Source of the DNA: Clostridioides difficile | GTDB lineage: Bacteria > Bacillota > Clostridia > Peptostreptococcales > Peptostreptococcaceae | Reading direction: 5' to 3' | Assembly (NCBI RefSeq): GCF_001299635.1 | Contig: NZ_JRHN01000039.1 | Coordinates: 213,714 to 277,713 of the forward strand | Length of the DNA stretch: 64,000 nt | Shown: positions 47,197 through 58,200 of the stretch, one piece after another | How the letters are laid out: each line of letters starts with the position of its first letter | Position numbering within the stretch: the first letter of the stretch is position 1 | The notes under the pieces: model-generated | The model's database searches: none | What the model was told of the DNA's origin: nothing | The model's input: the letters and a program-made list of their open reading frames with translations, nothing else | Position numbers and translations under genes: made by a program

Positions 47197-47682
47197 CTAT
47201 AATATAGAGTGTTGCCCTGTCAAATATTCTTTATTAAAAACAGGTATTACACTATACTCACATTTATTTAAAGTTTTATGCACGTATTTTATTTTATCAA
47301 CTTGATATTGTATCTCAATAAAGTCTGTAGGAGAAAGTTCCATATGAATATATAAAATTTTAAATTTAGAATTAAATGTATAACTATTTCTATCTAACTC
47401 TATATTATTTACACTAACTCTTATATATTTACTTACTACTCCACTTATCTGCTTGGATACATACCACTTTTGATTTGAATTATACTCTAGCATTTTACTT
47501 TCATTTAACAAAACTTCAACCTTTGGATTCGGTATTTCTGTTAATAAATATTTTTTCCACTTTTCTCCTATTTTTTCATTTACATATAATTTATAACTTG
47601 TACATTTTAAATTTTTTATCCTTGAAAAAGTTATTGTATTTTCCGTATATATCTTTGTAAGATTATTGATATTTTCATACAT
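47197..47682 (-). CDS. Tail-cluster protein, 161 aa
   Basis: A small beta-rich protein. Its KLYVNEKIGEKW and FIEIQYQVDKIKY segments resemble parts of adjacent proteins. It lies 8 bases from each neighbour, within the operon. No family assigned. Confidence 0.55.
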   Translation of the reverse strand: MYENINNLTKIYTENTITFSRIKNLKCTSYKLYVNEKIGEKWKKYLLTEIPNPKVEVLLNESKMLEYNSNQKWYVSKQISGVVSKYIRVSVNNIELDRNSYTFNSKFKILYIHMELSPTDFIEIQYQVDKIKYVHKTLNKCEYSVIPVFNKEYLTGQHSIL

Positions 47683-47690
47683 ATGTATAC

Positions 47691-49058
47691 CTACAATACA
47701 GCCACTACTGGGTCTGATATATTTCCTTTCTCATCATATAAATATATAGTGTAGTTGTACTTATTTGAATAAAAGCAGTAATCCTTTATTGACAAAAGTG
47801 GATATCTAGAATTTAATACGACCATCTCAATTGTATCATTATCTTCTATATTATTTATATAATCATTATAGTATTTGCCACCTTGCCTTATATATATTTT
47901 AAATATCGTGGCATTTTCATCTTTCATGTCAACTGGTTTTTTCTGCTCATCTATACTTAAATTTGTTACATCTTTTCTGTAAATGAGCATTTTATCAATT
48001 AATATTTCAAATTTATCTTGAAATATTATTGGTTTACAATAGTCTGTTGATATGTTTTTGTATATGTTTTTCATCCTAAAAGCTCTAGATTTTCTATAAA
48101 ATAATTCTCTTTTATTCTTATGCCATATATTTGGTAATTTCACATATCTTATTCCATCAGTTATTAAAGTGGAATCATCTGAATGTATCTCTTGACTAGT
48201 TATAGTCTTTATTACTTTACTATATAAGTCATCCTTATTGATATTTATATCTTTTGAAACTTTTTCTCTCTTTATCTCTTGCCATTTGGTTATTTTAATG
48301 TCATCCTCTTTTACTTCTAATACTTGAATTATTTCATCTGGATTTTCATATAATTCACAAACGCCTACATTTGATAGTTCTGAGATAGATCCATCTTGAA
48401 ATTTACTTATTACTCTATACTCATATTTATTCTTTTGTTCTTCTTTTTTCTGGTAAAATAAGATGTAGTTTTTACCTTCTATTGTAGATACTACTGGGTC
48501 AAATACTCCATGTGCATGTATATCTATATATGTAACTATATCTATAGAAAAATCTAAGGTAACTTTATTGTATTCAGCATTGGATTTTTTTATTAGAAAT
48601 CCATTATTATTTCTAATCTTTATTATGTCGTCAATTTCATATTGTTCTGTTATAGTTCTATATGTCTCATATCCATTATAATCAGTTTTTTTCTTAAATA
48701 AAATTCTTGATATAGTTTGATATGAACTTAATTGTATTTCTATTTTTTCTTGAGGAACTGAGGATAAATCATTTTTTAAATTTACAATTAATTTTTTAAA
48801 AGGAATTACTATTTCAAATGGTAGCGTAAATTCAGTATATCCATTATATCCTTTTGGAAAATCATTTCTACTAAGTAAAAAATCTTTGATGTTAGTCGAT
48901 TCTATGTCAGCATTTTCTTCTAATATTTCTATAATTGGGTCTTGATTATTTATGAACTCTTCTATTTCTGTTTCTGATGAAATATTTTTAAATCTATAAA
49001 TATAGTGTAGTAAATTTCCTTCTGTAGATTTACATATATTTATTTTGGGATGTTCCAA
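47691..49058 (-). CDS. First gene of the downstream tail unit, 455 aa
   Basis: The TTG start at 49058 is supported by AGGTGAG about 5 bases upstream. The protein is beta-rich, has no signal peptide and contains a segment like an Ig/Fn3 strand set in the middle (YEYRVISKFQDGSISEL). It follows a terminator, so it should have its own promoter in 49059-49170, although I did not find a convincing -35/-10 pair there. Confidence 0.6.
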   Translation of the reverse strand: MEHPKINICKSTEGNLLHYIYRFKNISSETEIEEFINNQDPIIEILEENADIESTNIKDFLLSRNDFPKGYNGYTEFTLPFEIVIPFKKLIVNLKNDLSSVPQEKIEIQLSSYQTISRILFKKKTDYNGYETYRTITEQYEIDDIIKIRNNNGFLIKKSNAEYNKVTLDFSIDIVTYIDIHAHGVFDPVVSTIEGKNYILFYQKKEEQKNKYEYRVISKFQDGSISELSNVGVCELYENPDEIIQVLEVKEDDIKITKWQEIKREKVSKDININKDDLYSKVIKTITSQEIHSDDSTLITDGIRYVKLPNIWHKNKRELFYRKSRAFRMKNIYKNISTDYCKPIIFQDKFEILIDKMLIYRKDVTNLSIDEQKKPVDMKDENATIFKIYIRQGGKYYNDYINNIEDNDTIEMVVLNSRYPLLSIKDYCFYSNKYNYTIYLYDEKGNISDPVVAVL

Positions 49059-49179
49059 ATAAACTCACCTCTTTTCCATTTTATTTTTGTAAAATCACTT
49101 TCACTCTTAATATACCTTGCTTATACTCGAATTTGTTCAACATTTTTTATTATATTAGTAATTTTCGCATAAATAAAGA

Positions 49180-49222
49180 AAATACCTCATTCATAACTTT
49201 AAAAATTATGAATAAGATATTA
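49180..49222 (-). terminator. Terminator dividing the tail locus into two units
   Basis: Long inverted repeat with arms AATATCTTATTCATAA and TTATGAATGAGGTATT (some mismatches) and a T-rich tail, about 30 bases after the tail fibre stop codon. Confidence 0.7.
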
Positions 49223-49247
49223 TTTTAAGTAAATATATGGCTAAGCA

Positions 49248-51464
49248 CTATAAGTACTTTGGCAGTAAAGTCCATTCAACTATATATTTGCATTTATAAT
49301 TTTCATCTGCACCAGGAGGTCGTTCTTCTAATATCCCATCACTTTTAGTACATGTATAAACTCCTAAAGGATATTTTTTATTAAGTACATCTGCGTTTTT
49401 TTGAGGCTCATTTTTAATCCAGATATCTCCTATTTTAGGTGGTTTAAATGGTTTACTAGTGGTAGGCGGAAAATAGCAAATATTTAGCTTTGGCCCTGGT
49501 TCTCCATCGCCATCACCAAGTCTAATTCCATTATTATAAAACCAAATACACCCTCCTCCTCCATCTTCTGGTCTGTATGAAAATATTTTTCTATTTTTAT
49601 TCTTATCATACATACAAAAATGTTCTATATTTTCATCTCCTTCTATATTACTTCCATTTCCTGTATCTCCACGTAATGCCACTTTTCTTCTTTCATATTT
49701 ATCAGATATAACTATATAAGAATCTTCCATAATAAGATTACCAGTCATGGTATCTCCACTTTTCTTTACATATTTACGCTTAATAGAATCAATTTCATTT
49801 TCTATATAAGTTACTCTTCTTTCAACATCATCAATATCATCCCTTAGTTCATCTAACTGCTCTTGAACATTAGTTCTTACCTCTTTAAGTTGAGCAAGTT
49901 CTCTAGTTGTAACTGAACTTTCACTAATACACTTATTAGTATCACTAACTAAAACTCTTGAGCCATTTCTTCTATAATCTGTATGTCTTTCCATATTATC
50001 ATTTGAACAAAAAACATTTCCATTATCATCTGTCATAAGAATTTTTTTAGCATTATCACTTCCTTGAGCTATTACAACATAATAATCAAAAGTATCCCAA
50101 ATTTCTTCTACTTCATTATCAATCTTATCCAATCTAGACTCATAATCATAATGTCTATGTCTAATATGAGAATATCTATTATCATAAATCGATTTTGGTT
50201 TTATAAAATGATTTGTCTCAGGAAGTCCAGATATTGTAATTGGACTTTGATATTGATGAACTATACAAGAACTAGACATATATGGTTGTATATGTACTTC
50301 TGTTTTTTCATCTATAGCTAAATATAATTCAAACTTATGAGTAACTATTTCCACACCATCAACTGTAGTAGAGTCTGACTTCACATGATACAGTCTTAAT
50401 ACATCTATATCTCTTTGATAACTATCTCCTTCATGTTTATATGGTGGAAATTTTTCCGCTTTATAGTCATTTTTACTAGGGTCTGGAGGAGTCTTATAAC
50501 CACTCAAATCAATAGGTCTTTCATGTGCATGATTTTCACTTGGTGGTGTCATACTTGAATATGTTGAAACACTTTCCTCTATATTTAACTTTTCTATAGT
50601 TGCTTTTTCTTTATCTTCTATATTGTTATTTAAATGATTCTTTACATCATTATTTTTGTGTGTTGTTATTCTATCTTCTTTTGTTAAAGTTTCTTCAGAA
50701 GATAAATCTTCGTTTATAAATGGTAATTTTTCATCATGTAATGACACATAAAAAAACTTATTTGTACAAGTCCATCCATCCTTATTTTTGTTTGTAGGGT
50801 CTTCAAACAAACCAATATGAATATCCATACTAGTTGGATTATTTCCTTTAAGAAGAGTTATGGAACCTCTAAATAGTGAGTTGTAAATTCCTTCTGTCAT
50901 CATATCAGTATGGTCAAACTTCCCTATATTAGGCTTTGTGTAGTCTATGTAATCAGATGTAGATTTAACAAATTCATCAATATAATCTTCATTTTTCATT
51001 TTAGCTACCATGCTATTTGCAAAGATACCTTGATATGGAAGTTTACCATCTGTAGAAAAATCAGGAGCATTTCCAACTCTTCTCGGAGTAAATGTAGCTA
51101 TTTTGATATATCTTTTATTAGACACCATTGCGGCATGTTTAAAATGGTTGTATCCTAATCTATCTTTAAAATCAACAGCATGATATCCATCTAGACAATC
51201 TGCATTTAATCCACTATTAGGTCCTTGATTTAACTCGCTCCAGACTTTTTTATCATTTAAAGTTAATTCACTTGTTATAATATTTAATCTTGGTTTATCT
51301 ATCCACCAATCGAATTTAATATCACTTGCTCTAAAATTCATTTTTGCATACGAATATCCATCATTTAAGTCAGCATCTCCAAATGTAACTGATAACTTAA
51401 CACCTTTGAAATCATGCAACTTCAATTCATTTGTAAGTAGTGTTGCTGAAGGTAAAACACCCAA
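49248..51464 (-). CDS. Phage-type tail fibre protein, 738 aa
   Basis: Two classic fibre motifs are visible. One is SGLNADCLDGYHAVDF, near residue 90, as in repeats of long tail fibres. The other is KKSGDTMTGNL near 570, which directly follows a coiled coil (about 515-565). The C-terminal region after the GDTMTG motif is the likely receptor-binding tip. The start is TTG 51464, with AGGTG at the right distance; an in-frame GTG at 51473 overlaps that site. Fibre-type proteins dictate host recognition. This is the clearest evidence that the cluster encodes a particle for cell binding. Confidence 0.85.
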   Translation of the reverse strand: MGVLPSATLLTNELKLHDFKGVKLSVTFGDADLNDGYSYAKMNFRASDIKFDWWIDKPRLNIITSELTLNDKKVWSELNQGPNSGLNADCLDGYHAVDFKDRLGYNHFKHAAMVSNKRYIKIATFTPRRVGNAPDFSTDGKLPYQGIFANSMVAKMKNEDYIDEFVKSTSDYIDYTKPNIGKFDHTDMMTEGIYNSLFRGSITLLKGNNPTSMDIHIGLFEDPTNKNKDGWTCTNKFFYVSLHDEKLPFINEDLSSEETLTKEDRITTHKNNDVKNHLNNNIEDKEKATIEKLNIEESVSTYSSMTPPSENHAHERPIDLSGYKTPPDPSKNDYKAEKFPPYKHEGDSYQRDIDVLRLYHVKSDSTTVDGVEIVTHKFELYLAIDEKTEVHIQPYMSSSCIVHQYQSPITISGLPETNHFIKPKSIYDNRYSHIRHRHYDYESRLDKIDNEVEEIWDTFDYYVVIAQGSDNAKKILMTDDNGNVFCSNDNMERHTDYRRNGSRVLVSDTNKCISESSVTTRELAQLKEVRTNVQEQLDELRDDIDDVERRVTYIENEIDSIKRKYVKKSGDTMTGNLIMEDSYIVISDKYERRKVALRGDTGNGSNIEGDENIEHFCMYDKNKNRKIFSYRPEDGGGGCIWFYNNGIRLGDGDGEPGPKLNICYFPPTTSKPFKPPKIGDIWIKNEPQKNADVLNKKYPLGVYTCTKSDGILEERPPGADENYKCKYIVEWTLLPKYL

Positions 51465-51582
51465 TAAAATCACCTCATTTAATCTAGTAATACATTTTTA
51501 AAGTTATATTTACTAATCATCTAATTTATTTGTTTTTTAACGAGTTTCATTTAAATATATTTTTTATGAATCTCAAATTATG

Positions 51583-54500
51583 TTATACATTATAGTTCAC
51601 ATTTTCTATCCATATACTTGGTCTGATATGTTTTTGATTGTCTATATTTTTATGGACTTCTATGCTAGTTTGAGGCAATTCCTCATCTCCTATTACATCT
51701 ACAAATTCAATAATAGGATAACTACCATAGGCAGCCCATTTTTGAACAGCTTTTTTAATATCTTCTTCAGAAAACCTTCCACCATTTTTATAAAGTAACT
51801 TACTATCTATTCTTATTATAATTACAGAATTTTCTTGATATGGTTTACCATCAAGTGTACCAATATCTAAATAATAATCGCTTTCAGGCTCTAAATCTCG
51901 ACGAAGTCTATCTTCCATTTCTTTGATAATACCTCCACCTCTTAATCTAGTATCTATTAGATTTGTAGACTTTAGCGAGGTATGATGTCTTACAAAAATT
52001 CTACCTATATGTAAATCGAATGGTTCTAAGGCTTCTTGATTATCAAATTTATGATATACACAAAAATAATTGTCTTTTAGAATATCACCTGTCCCTCTAT
52101 CTATTATTCTCATCGGCTTTAAAAAGAAATGGATTGTTCGATTAAATAAATCATATGAGTTTCTCATTTCATTTATCTCATTTGAAGTGTCTGTATAAAA
52201 ACTATACATATTTGGATTTAAATTTAAATCTATAATTTTACTATTTTTATCTTGATTTTTATAATAGCCTCTATAATGAAGGTTTTTTTCTTCATAGCTA
52301 TAATCTACTAGTATTTTATCATTGTCACTTATTGAATCATTAATTTCTATAAATCCATACTTGAAATTAAATCCTTTTATTTCAAGTTCTTTTTTATTTT
52401 TATCACTTAATATCTTATAAACTCTTAAATTAGTTGGTTTCCAACTATTATCTACTTTTATATACATTGGAGTATTCTTTACTTTAATAGTATTATTTCC
52501 AACAAAACTTCCCTTTTCTTCAGATATATCAATGTATGGCTTCCCATATTTTCCAAATATTTGTAAGTCGTATTCTGGTATAGAATATATAAGTTCTATT
52601 GTTTTATCAATTCTTTCGTATTTTTTACTGAAATAAGCATATTTAATGGTTGGGAACCATCCTTTTAAAGGTTCTTTTTCTAGAGGTGTTCCCACAATAA
52701 TTTGATTTATGTTTCTACATACTACTGAATATCCTTTATAAACTTTTCCATTAGCTGACTTATATATAGAATCTTTATCTAAGGTTCTAGTGTTTTTATT
52801 ATTTCCAATAATACTTGAATTTTGTTCTGGAAATCCAGTATCTTCATATGTTCTCCCATATATAAATCCATTTCCATCTGATGCTGTATATATCAAAGTT
52901 TTATCCTTTGAATACATGGTATTTAAATTTTGAATATTATATTTAACTCTAAAAGTTGAATTTTCATTTATTTTGTCTCTATCTTCATCAGATGAATACT
53001 TCATAAATATATCTCTTGCTGTCATATATCCGTTTGTATCCTTTTCAGATATAATCATATCTTCATTCTTAAAACTATCGAGTTCTGAATATAATGCATA
53101 TTTTTTATTTATTATTTCCTTTGTAATAGGTGCTATTTCCAAATCATCAGCCACTATAATATATTCAATTTGTATTTTGGCTCTTTTATCCTCTAATATT
53201 TCATATTCGAACACTTCTATAGAAGACTTATTTGTTATGCCTTGAAGCCTATTCACTTTATACGACTCTAAGTCACAACATTGAACTGGATTTATTTTTT
53301 CAAGTATTCCTACTTTGATTTCTAAAGGATTTACACTGTCTTTTCTATAAGCTTCTTCTGACAAACCATCATACATAACATATATAGGATTTTCTATAGT
53401 TGGAATAAATGATGTATATATATATGCATCATTTACATTTTCATATTTAGTTTTTTCTATAAAGACCTTATACTTAAATTTATTTTCATCTATTGGATAA
53501 TTATTTCCTGAAACAAGACTTATGTTTTCTGAATTATACAGACCATTTATATCTAATCCAACATTATCATAAATTTTGTACTTTAACTTATATTTGTAAT
53601 ACAATGGAACATTGTCCTTAAATTTATTTGTTATATAAAATAAATCATCATCTACCAAATATTCTCCATTAATCTTATGTAAAAGACCACTTTCATCTGG
53701 ATACATTATTATTTCCTTTGCCTGTTCTGGATATAGATTTGATATCTCATCTTTTTTATTTACAACACCACTGTACTTAGCTGACCCATTATATAATACT
53801 TTTAATTTCCTAACTAAACCTTCATATCGCGTATATGCATTATAAGTTTTGGGATTATAGTCAATCAATTCATTCTCAGTTTCAACAAAATTTACAGCTT
53901 CGAATATCGAATTTGTCAGATTTAAAACACCATATCTGTCGCCATCATTGTATATCTTATCTATAGGCACTCTTTTTGCTAATAGACCTTGAAATTCCTC
54001 ATGTTGAACTTTATGTTCTGGCTTGAAATCAGTGATAGTAGATTCATCCCACATAACAAAGTCTCTGTATAAAATTCCCCAATATCCTTCTAATTCTGTA
54101 CCTTTTTCACCATCAAACTCAATAGTCTCTGGAAAATAATCTTCATTTTTTGTAGCTAAGTTTCTTTTATGAATCCAATCATCAACAAAATGCAATGTTA
54201 CATTATTGGTATTGGTTTCTATTACAGAAACAGTATCATCTAGAGATGCTGTTGTATTATAATAATAGGCTAAATTTACTGCACCACTTGGAATATTTCT
54301 TCCAAGTTTAATAGATTTATTACCTTTATTATCGATTTCCTTATGCACTTTTGTATTGGAAAATAAATCTCCCGATATACATTCTTCTTTTTCCAAAATA
54401 GATTCATATTTTGGTGCTTGCGGATAATCTATAGTAGGTATTTTGAAATCAGGCGTACTTATATCAGGTCTTTGATTTACTACAATATCATCTTTAGGAT

Positions 54501-55260
54501 TATATTCGGTTGCAATTGTTCTTGCATGCCAAACTATATAAACTATTTCTCTTGTAGGTGAATCAATATTGTATTCTTTATTTACAAAGTTTTTAAATAT
54601 AATTTTTCCATATTCATCCCCTAAAAACTTCTTATTTTTTATAAAGGATATATTGGCACTGTTAATTACTTTTATACTTGCTCCATTATTTACTATATCA
54701 TTCTTAACTTTAGTCACTATCTCAACCTTACAATCATATAAAGGGTATGGTATTACACTAAAGTTATTTATAGCATCATTAGTTTCAACACATTTATCAA
54801 TATTAAATTCTTTATCTGTTGAACTATAAACTACTGTGGTTGGTAACTCTATAGATTGGTCAACATTGCTTGATATATTCACATTTACTCTATCTTCTTG
54901 TTCATCATCAAAATATATTTCTATAAATCTTTCTTTTGAATTTATAGGTACTATTTTTTGCTCAATTAAAATATCGATTGTTTGAATATATGTCATACCA
55001 TTTTCTAATTTCACAACAAAGTCAAAAGAGTCTTCTCCTATGTATAAATCATTTGCATAATAATTAAAATAAATTATATTGTTTGAAATATTAAAAGTAA
55101 CATCTCCAGCTAATTTTAAAAAAGTCTCTTCTTCAATAGAGCCTTTTTTATATGCATCTCCTAAAGAATTTATTTGACCATCATTTATCAGAATAGCTCC
55201 TTGAAGGTTAGACCCATTTGTAATCTTATAATTTAATGTTTTCAGTTTACTAATATCCAT
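51583..55260 (-). CDS. Giant tail/baseplate protein, 1225 aa
   Basis: One of the two largest proteins in the window. Almost wholly beta-rich, with repeated modules of about 90-110 residues that resemble Ig or fibre domains. No signal peptide, no sortase motif and no enzyme motif seen. A C-terminal region (about 1110-1225) appears to fold separately (SIWIENVNYNV at the end). Large proteins of this type in phages form baseplate wedges or fibre stalks. It lies between the other giant and the tail fibre, so it is most likely structural. Confidence 0.7.
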   Translation of the reverse strand: MDISKLKTLNYKITNGSNLQGAILINDGQINSLGDAYKKGSIEEETFLKLAGDVTFNISNNIIYFNYYANDLYIGEDSFDFVVKLENGMTYIQTIDILIEQKIVPINSKERFIEIYFDDEQEDRVNVNISSNVDQSIELPTTVVYSSTDKEFNIDKCVETNDAINNFSVIPYPLYDCKVEIVTKVKNDIVNNGASIKVINSANISFIKNKKFLGDEYGKIIFKNFVNKEYNIDSPTREIVYIVWHARTIATEYNPKDDIVVNQRPDISTPDFKIPTIDYPQAPKYESILEKEECISGDLFSNTKVHKEIDNKGNKSIKLGRNIPSGAVNLAYYYNTTASLDDTVSVIETNTNNVTLHFVDDWIHKRNLATKNEDYFPETIEFDGEKGTELEGYWGILYRDFVMWDESTITDFKPEHKVQHEEFQGLLAKRVPIDKIYNDGDRYGVLNLTNSIFEAVNFVETENELIDYNPKTYNAYTRYEGLVRKLKVLYNGSAKYSGVVNKKDEISNLYPEQAKEIIMYPDESGLLHKINGEYLVDDDLFYITNKFKDNVPLYYKYKLKYKIYDNVGLDINGLYNSENISLVSGNNYPIDENKFKYKVFIEKTKYENVNDAYIYTSFIPTIENPIYVMYDGLSEEAYRKDSVNPLEIKVGILEKINPVQCCDLESYKVNRLQGITNKSSIEVFEYEILEDKRAKIQIEYIIVADDLEIAPITKEIINKKYALYSELDSFKNEDMIISEKDTNGYMTARDIFMKYSSDEDRDKINENSTFRVKYNIQNLNTMYSKDKTLIYTASDGNGFIYGRTYEDTGFPEQNSSIIGNNKNTRTLDKDSIYKSANGKVYKGYSVVCRNINQIIVGTPLEKEPLKGWFPTIKYAYFSKKYERIDKTIELIYSIPEYDLQIFGKYGKPYIDISEEKGSFVGNNTIKVKNTPMYIKVDNSWKPTNLRVYKILSDKNKKELEIKGFNFKYGFIEINDSISDNDKILVDYSYEEKNLHYRGYYKNQDKNSKIIDLNLNPNMYSFYTDTSNEINEMRNSYDLFNRTIHFFLKPMRIIDRGTGDILKDNYFCVYHKFDNQEALEPFDLHIGRIFVRHHTSLKSTNLIDTRLRGGGIIKEMEDRLRRDLEPESDYYLDIGTLDGKPYQENSVIIIRIDSKLLYKNGGRFSEEDIKKAVQKWAAYGSYPIIEFVDVIGDEELPQTSIEVHKNIDNQKHIRPSIWIENVNYNV

Positions 55261-55285
55261 AAAACATTCCCCTTTTGTAACTTAT

Positions 55286-58200
55286 CTATATTTTTCTATT
55301 TACTATATTAATTTCATCTTTAGCATTTTCATTGGCAATTGCTTTTATAACATCTATACAATTGCCTGTCCAACTTGTATAAATACATGCAATTATTCCA
55401 TTAATATCAGTTCTATCATTTAATTTTTCTATTGTTCCAAGAGCAGCTTCTACGTTTACAGATGCACCTTCAATTGGATTATTATATTTATCTGTTACTG
55501 ATATTAAGATGCTTATATCATCTTTTCCATTTGCAAATATAAAGTTGTTTTCTGAGTAAATCTTTAAAAAGTAAGGTTCTAAAGTATAGTCTGATATGTA
55601 TATATATCCATTGTATAGGGTATTGTAGATTGGATTTAATGATATATGCTTTAATTCTTTTAGTGAAGATGTTTTATGAGTTTCAAAATATACCTTCACC
55701 TTAGTTGGGTATTTTTCTTCAAATTTATGCAATTTTATTTCAACTTCATCTTTTTCATAGTCATATAAAGCTATAAAAGAGTTCTTAATTTTGTATCTAA
55801 CATTTATTGTACTTCCTTTAGGAATTTCCTTTTCAAAAACTACAACATTATTTTCAATATTATAGTTATTCATTGATATATCATTTATTGTAATCTCTAT
55901 GGTTGTCTCATCTATACCTATATTTTGTAAGTATAAAGTTTTAAATCCTAGAGATTCAAATTTTTCTTCATTTTCAAGTGAATATTCTCCTGTTTTACTT
56001 ATAAAAAATACTTGAGTATATGGTTCCTCTATTCCAATTTCATATATAATAATAGGTGAATATTGTTGTGGTATAGGAGACATTCTTATAGTTTTAGTAT
56101 ATGGAACCTTAAATATTATTCCATCTTGGTCTAATTCTGCTATAAAATCATTTTGAGATACATATAATGATTGTGCTTTTAATGGTTTTTTAGTTATTTT
56201 ACCTTCACCATCATATAAAAGATTATATTCTTCAGAATATACATCTACTTTGGTAAATTTTATACTTTGAATATTTTCTACTTTGAAATCATTTGCTTTT
56301 GCGACTGCCTCTGCATATTCCTCAATATTTTTTATAATTGTATATTGTTGGGTATCATATGGTAGATTATATGATGTTATATTTTCATATTTAGATGAGT
56401 GTTCTGTAGGATTATAAGTGGCTTTAACTTGTATATTTCCTATCGCAGGTACAAATGTTTCTAAATTCATTCCTGTATACTCATATCTTCCAACTTTTAG
56501 ATTTAAACTATATAATTTTGCTCCCTCTTTCAAAACAATTTTAAATCTCACAAATCTCTTAGTTTCAATCTTTGTATTATTTTCTACTTGAATCCATTTA
56601 TCTGAGTTTAGTTTTCCTTCTAGATTAATCAACACATTATCATCCTGTATATAAAATTCTACTTTTCCATCAAACTTCATTGCTGGCATTATATATCTTA
56701 AATCTGCTGATTCTTCTACTGTATCTCCTAAATCAATTATATTAGTTATAGATACTGAAATAGAATTATCTGATAATGGCATCAATACTTCTTCTCTATA
56801 ATAAAAATTGAAACTCAAGAAAGAGTCAATAAAATTTCTCCAATCAGATTCACATTCATAAATTAATTCTCGATGTTGTAGTTTAGGCATTTTAGACGGT
56901 TTGAGTACAAATCTTAATTTAAATACTTTGCATAGTATTAAATTTTGAGGAATGGGTTGTCCATAAATCAATTTAACTGGTTGCATCCATTCTCCATAAA
57001 TATCGTTATGCCCTACATAATATACATCTACAGTACTGAATAGACTAGATTTTTGTATCCATGATATTTCTTGAATGGATGTAGGTTTTTTGTTGAATAC
57101 AAATGGTGTTGTTTCATAAATATATTCATCAAGAAAGTCATAATAATAATCGTTATAACATTTTGTTGGTTTTGGCCACAGCATATTATCTTTGTAGAAA
57201 AATTTTGAACTGTCAAGTAATAAATCTTTTTTATTAGTTTTTCTAATATCGTATCTTTCAAATTTTCCTTCTGACTCTGATACATTCAATGTAACTTTTA
57301 TTAATACTCTAAATTTATTAAAAGCATCCTGTAATACTTTTTCTTGACCATTCATATTGCATTTATTATATAAATAATACTCATCTTGATTATAATAATA
57401 ATATCCATTATGTATGCTTGGACACCAACGTGCTAAAGCATTTTGTAATGTCCTTAAAGACACAATTATAATATCATCAATATGACCATATCTTATAGTA
57501 AGCACTTTGGGATAATCTAAAATCACCACATCACTTATACTAGCTTCCACTACAAGCTCAAACCTCTTATACTCAGTTGAATTTAAATTAAATTCTGTAA
57601 GACCATATATATAAGTGTGTTTTCTATTATCATCAATTATGAATTCCCCTCTATCAACTTGGCCTAAAAACTCCTTATATTCAGTTGAATCTGCAATTAT
57701 AGAATCTGAATAAAATTTTATTTTATCTCCATTGATTAGAGTATAATTCTCTTCGTCTACTTGATTTTCAAATTCATATAAAACATAAGCTTCTTCTGGG
57801 CTAAATTTTTCTATGATACAATAATATTTTCTATCATAAACATCAATAGAAGCTTCAAAGGGTGGAGCTGTATCCATCATATCTTTTTTACCATTTTCTG
57901 ATACCTGAAAATCTCCATTTATAACTCCAACAAGCGAATCATATTCTAATGGTGGAAATATCTCTATATACTCTTTTTGTCTTGTAACTTCTATCGCTTT
58001 TATACACACCTTATGGTCAAAATAACCATATTCACTAAATTCAACCCTATTATCAGTTTCATTATCTTCTAAAAAATCCCTATATCCATGCGTATATGAA
58101 TATATTCTTACTGGTCCTTTTATATCATAAACTTCTATATCAAATTTATATCGCTTTGAATAATCCTTATTTTTTAATTCTGGCATCAAACTATATAAAT

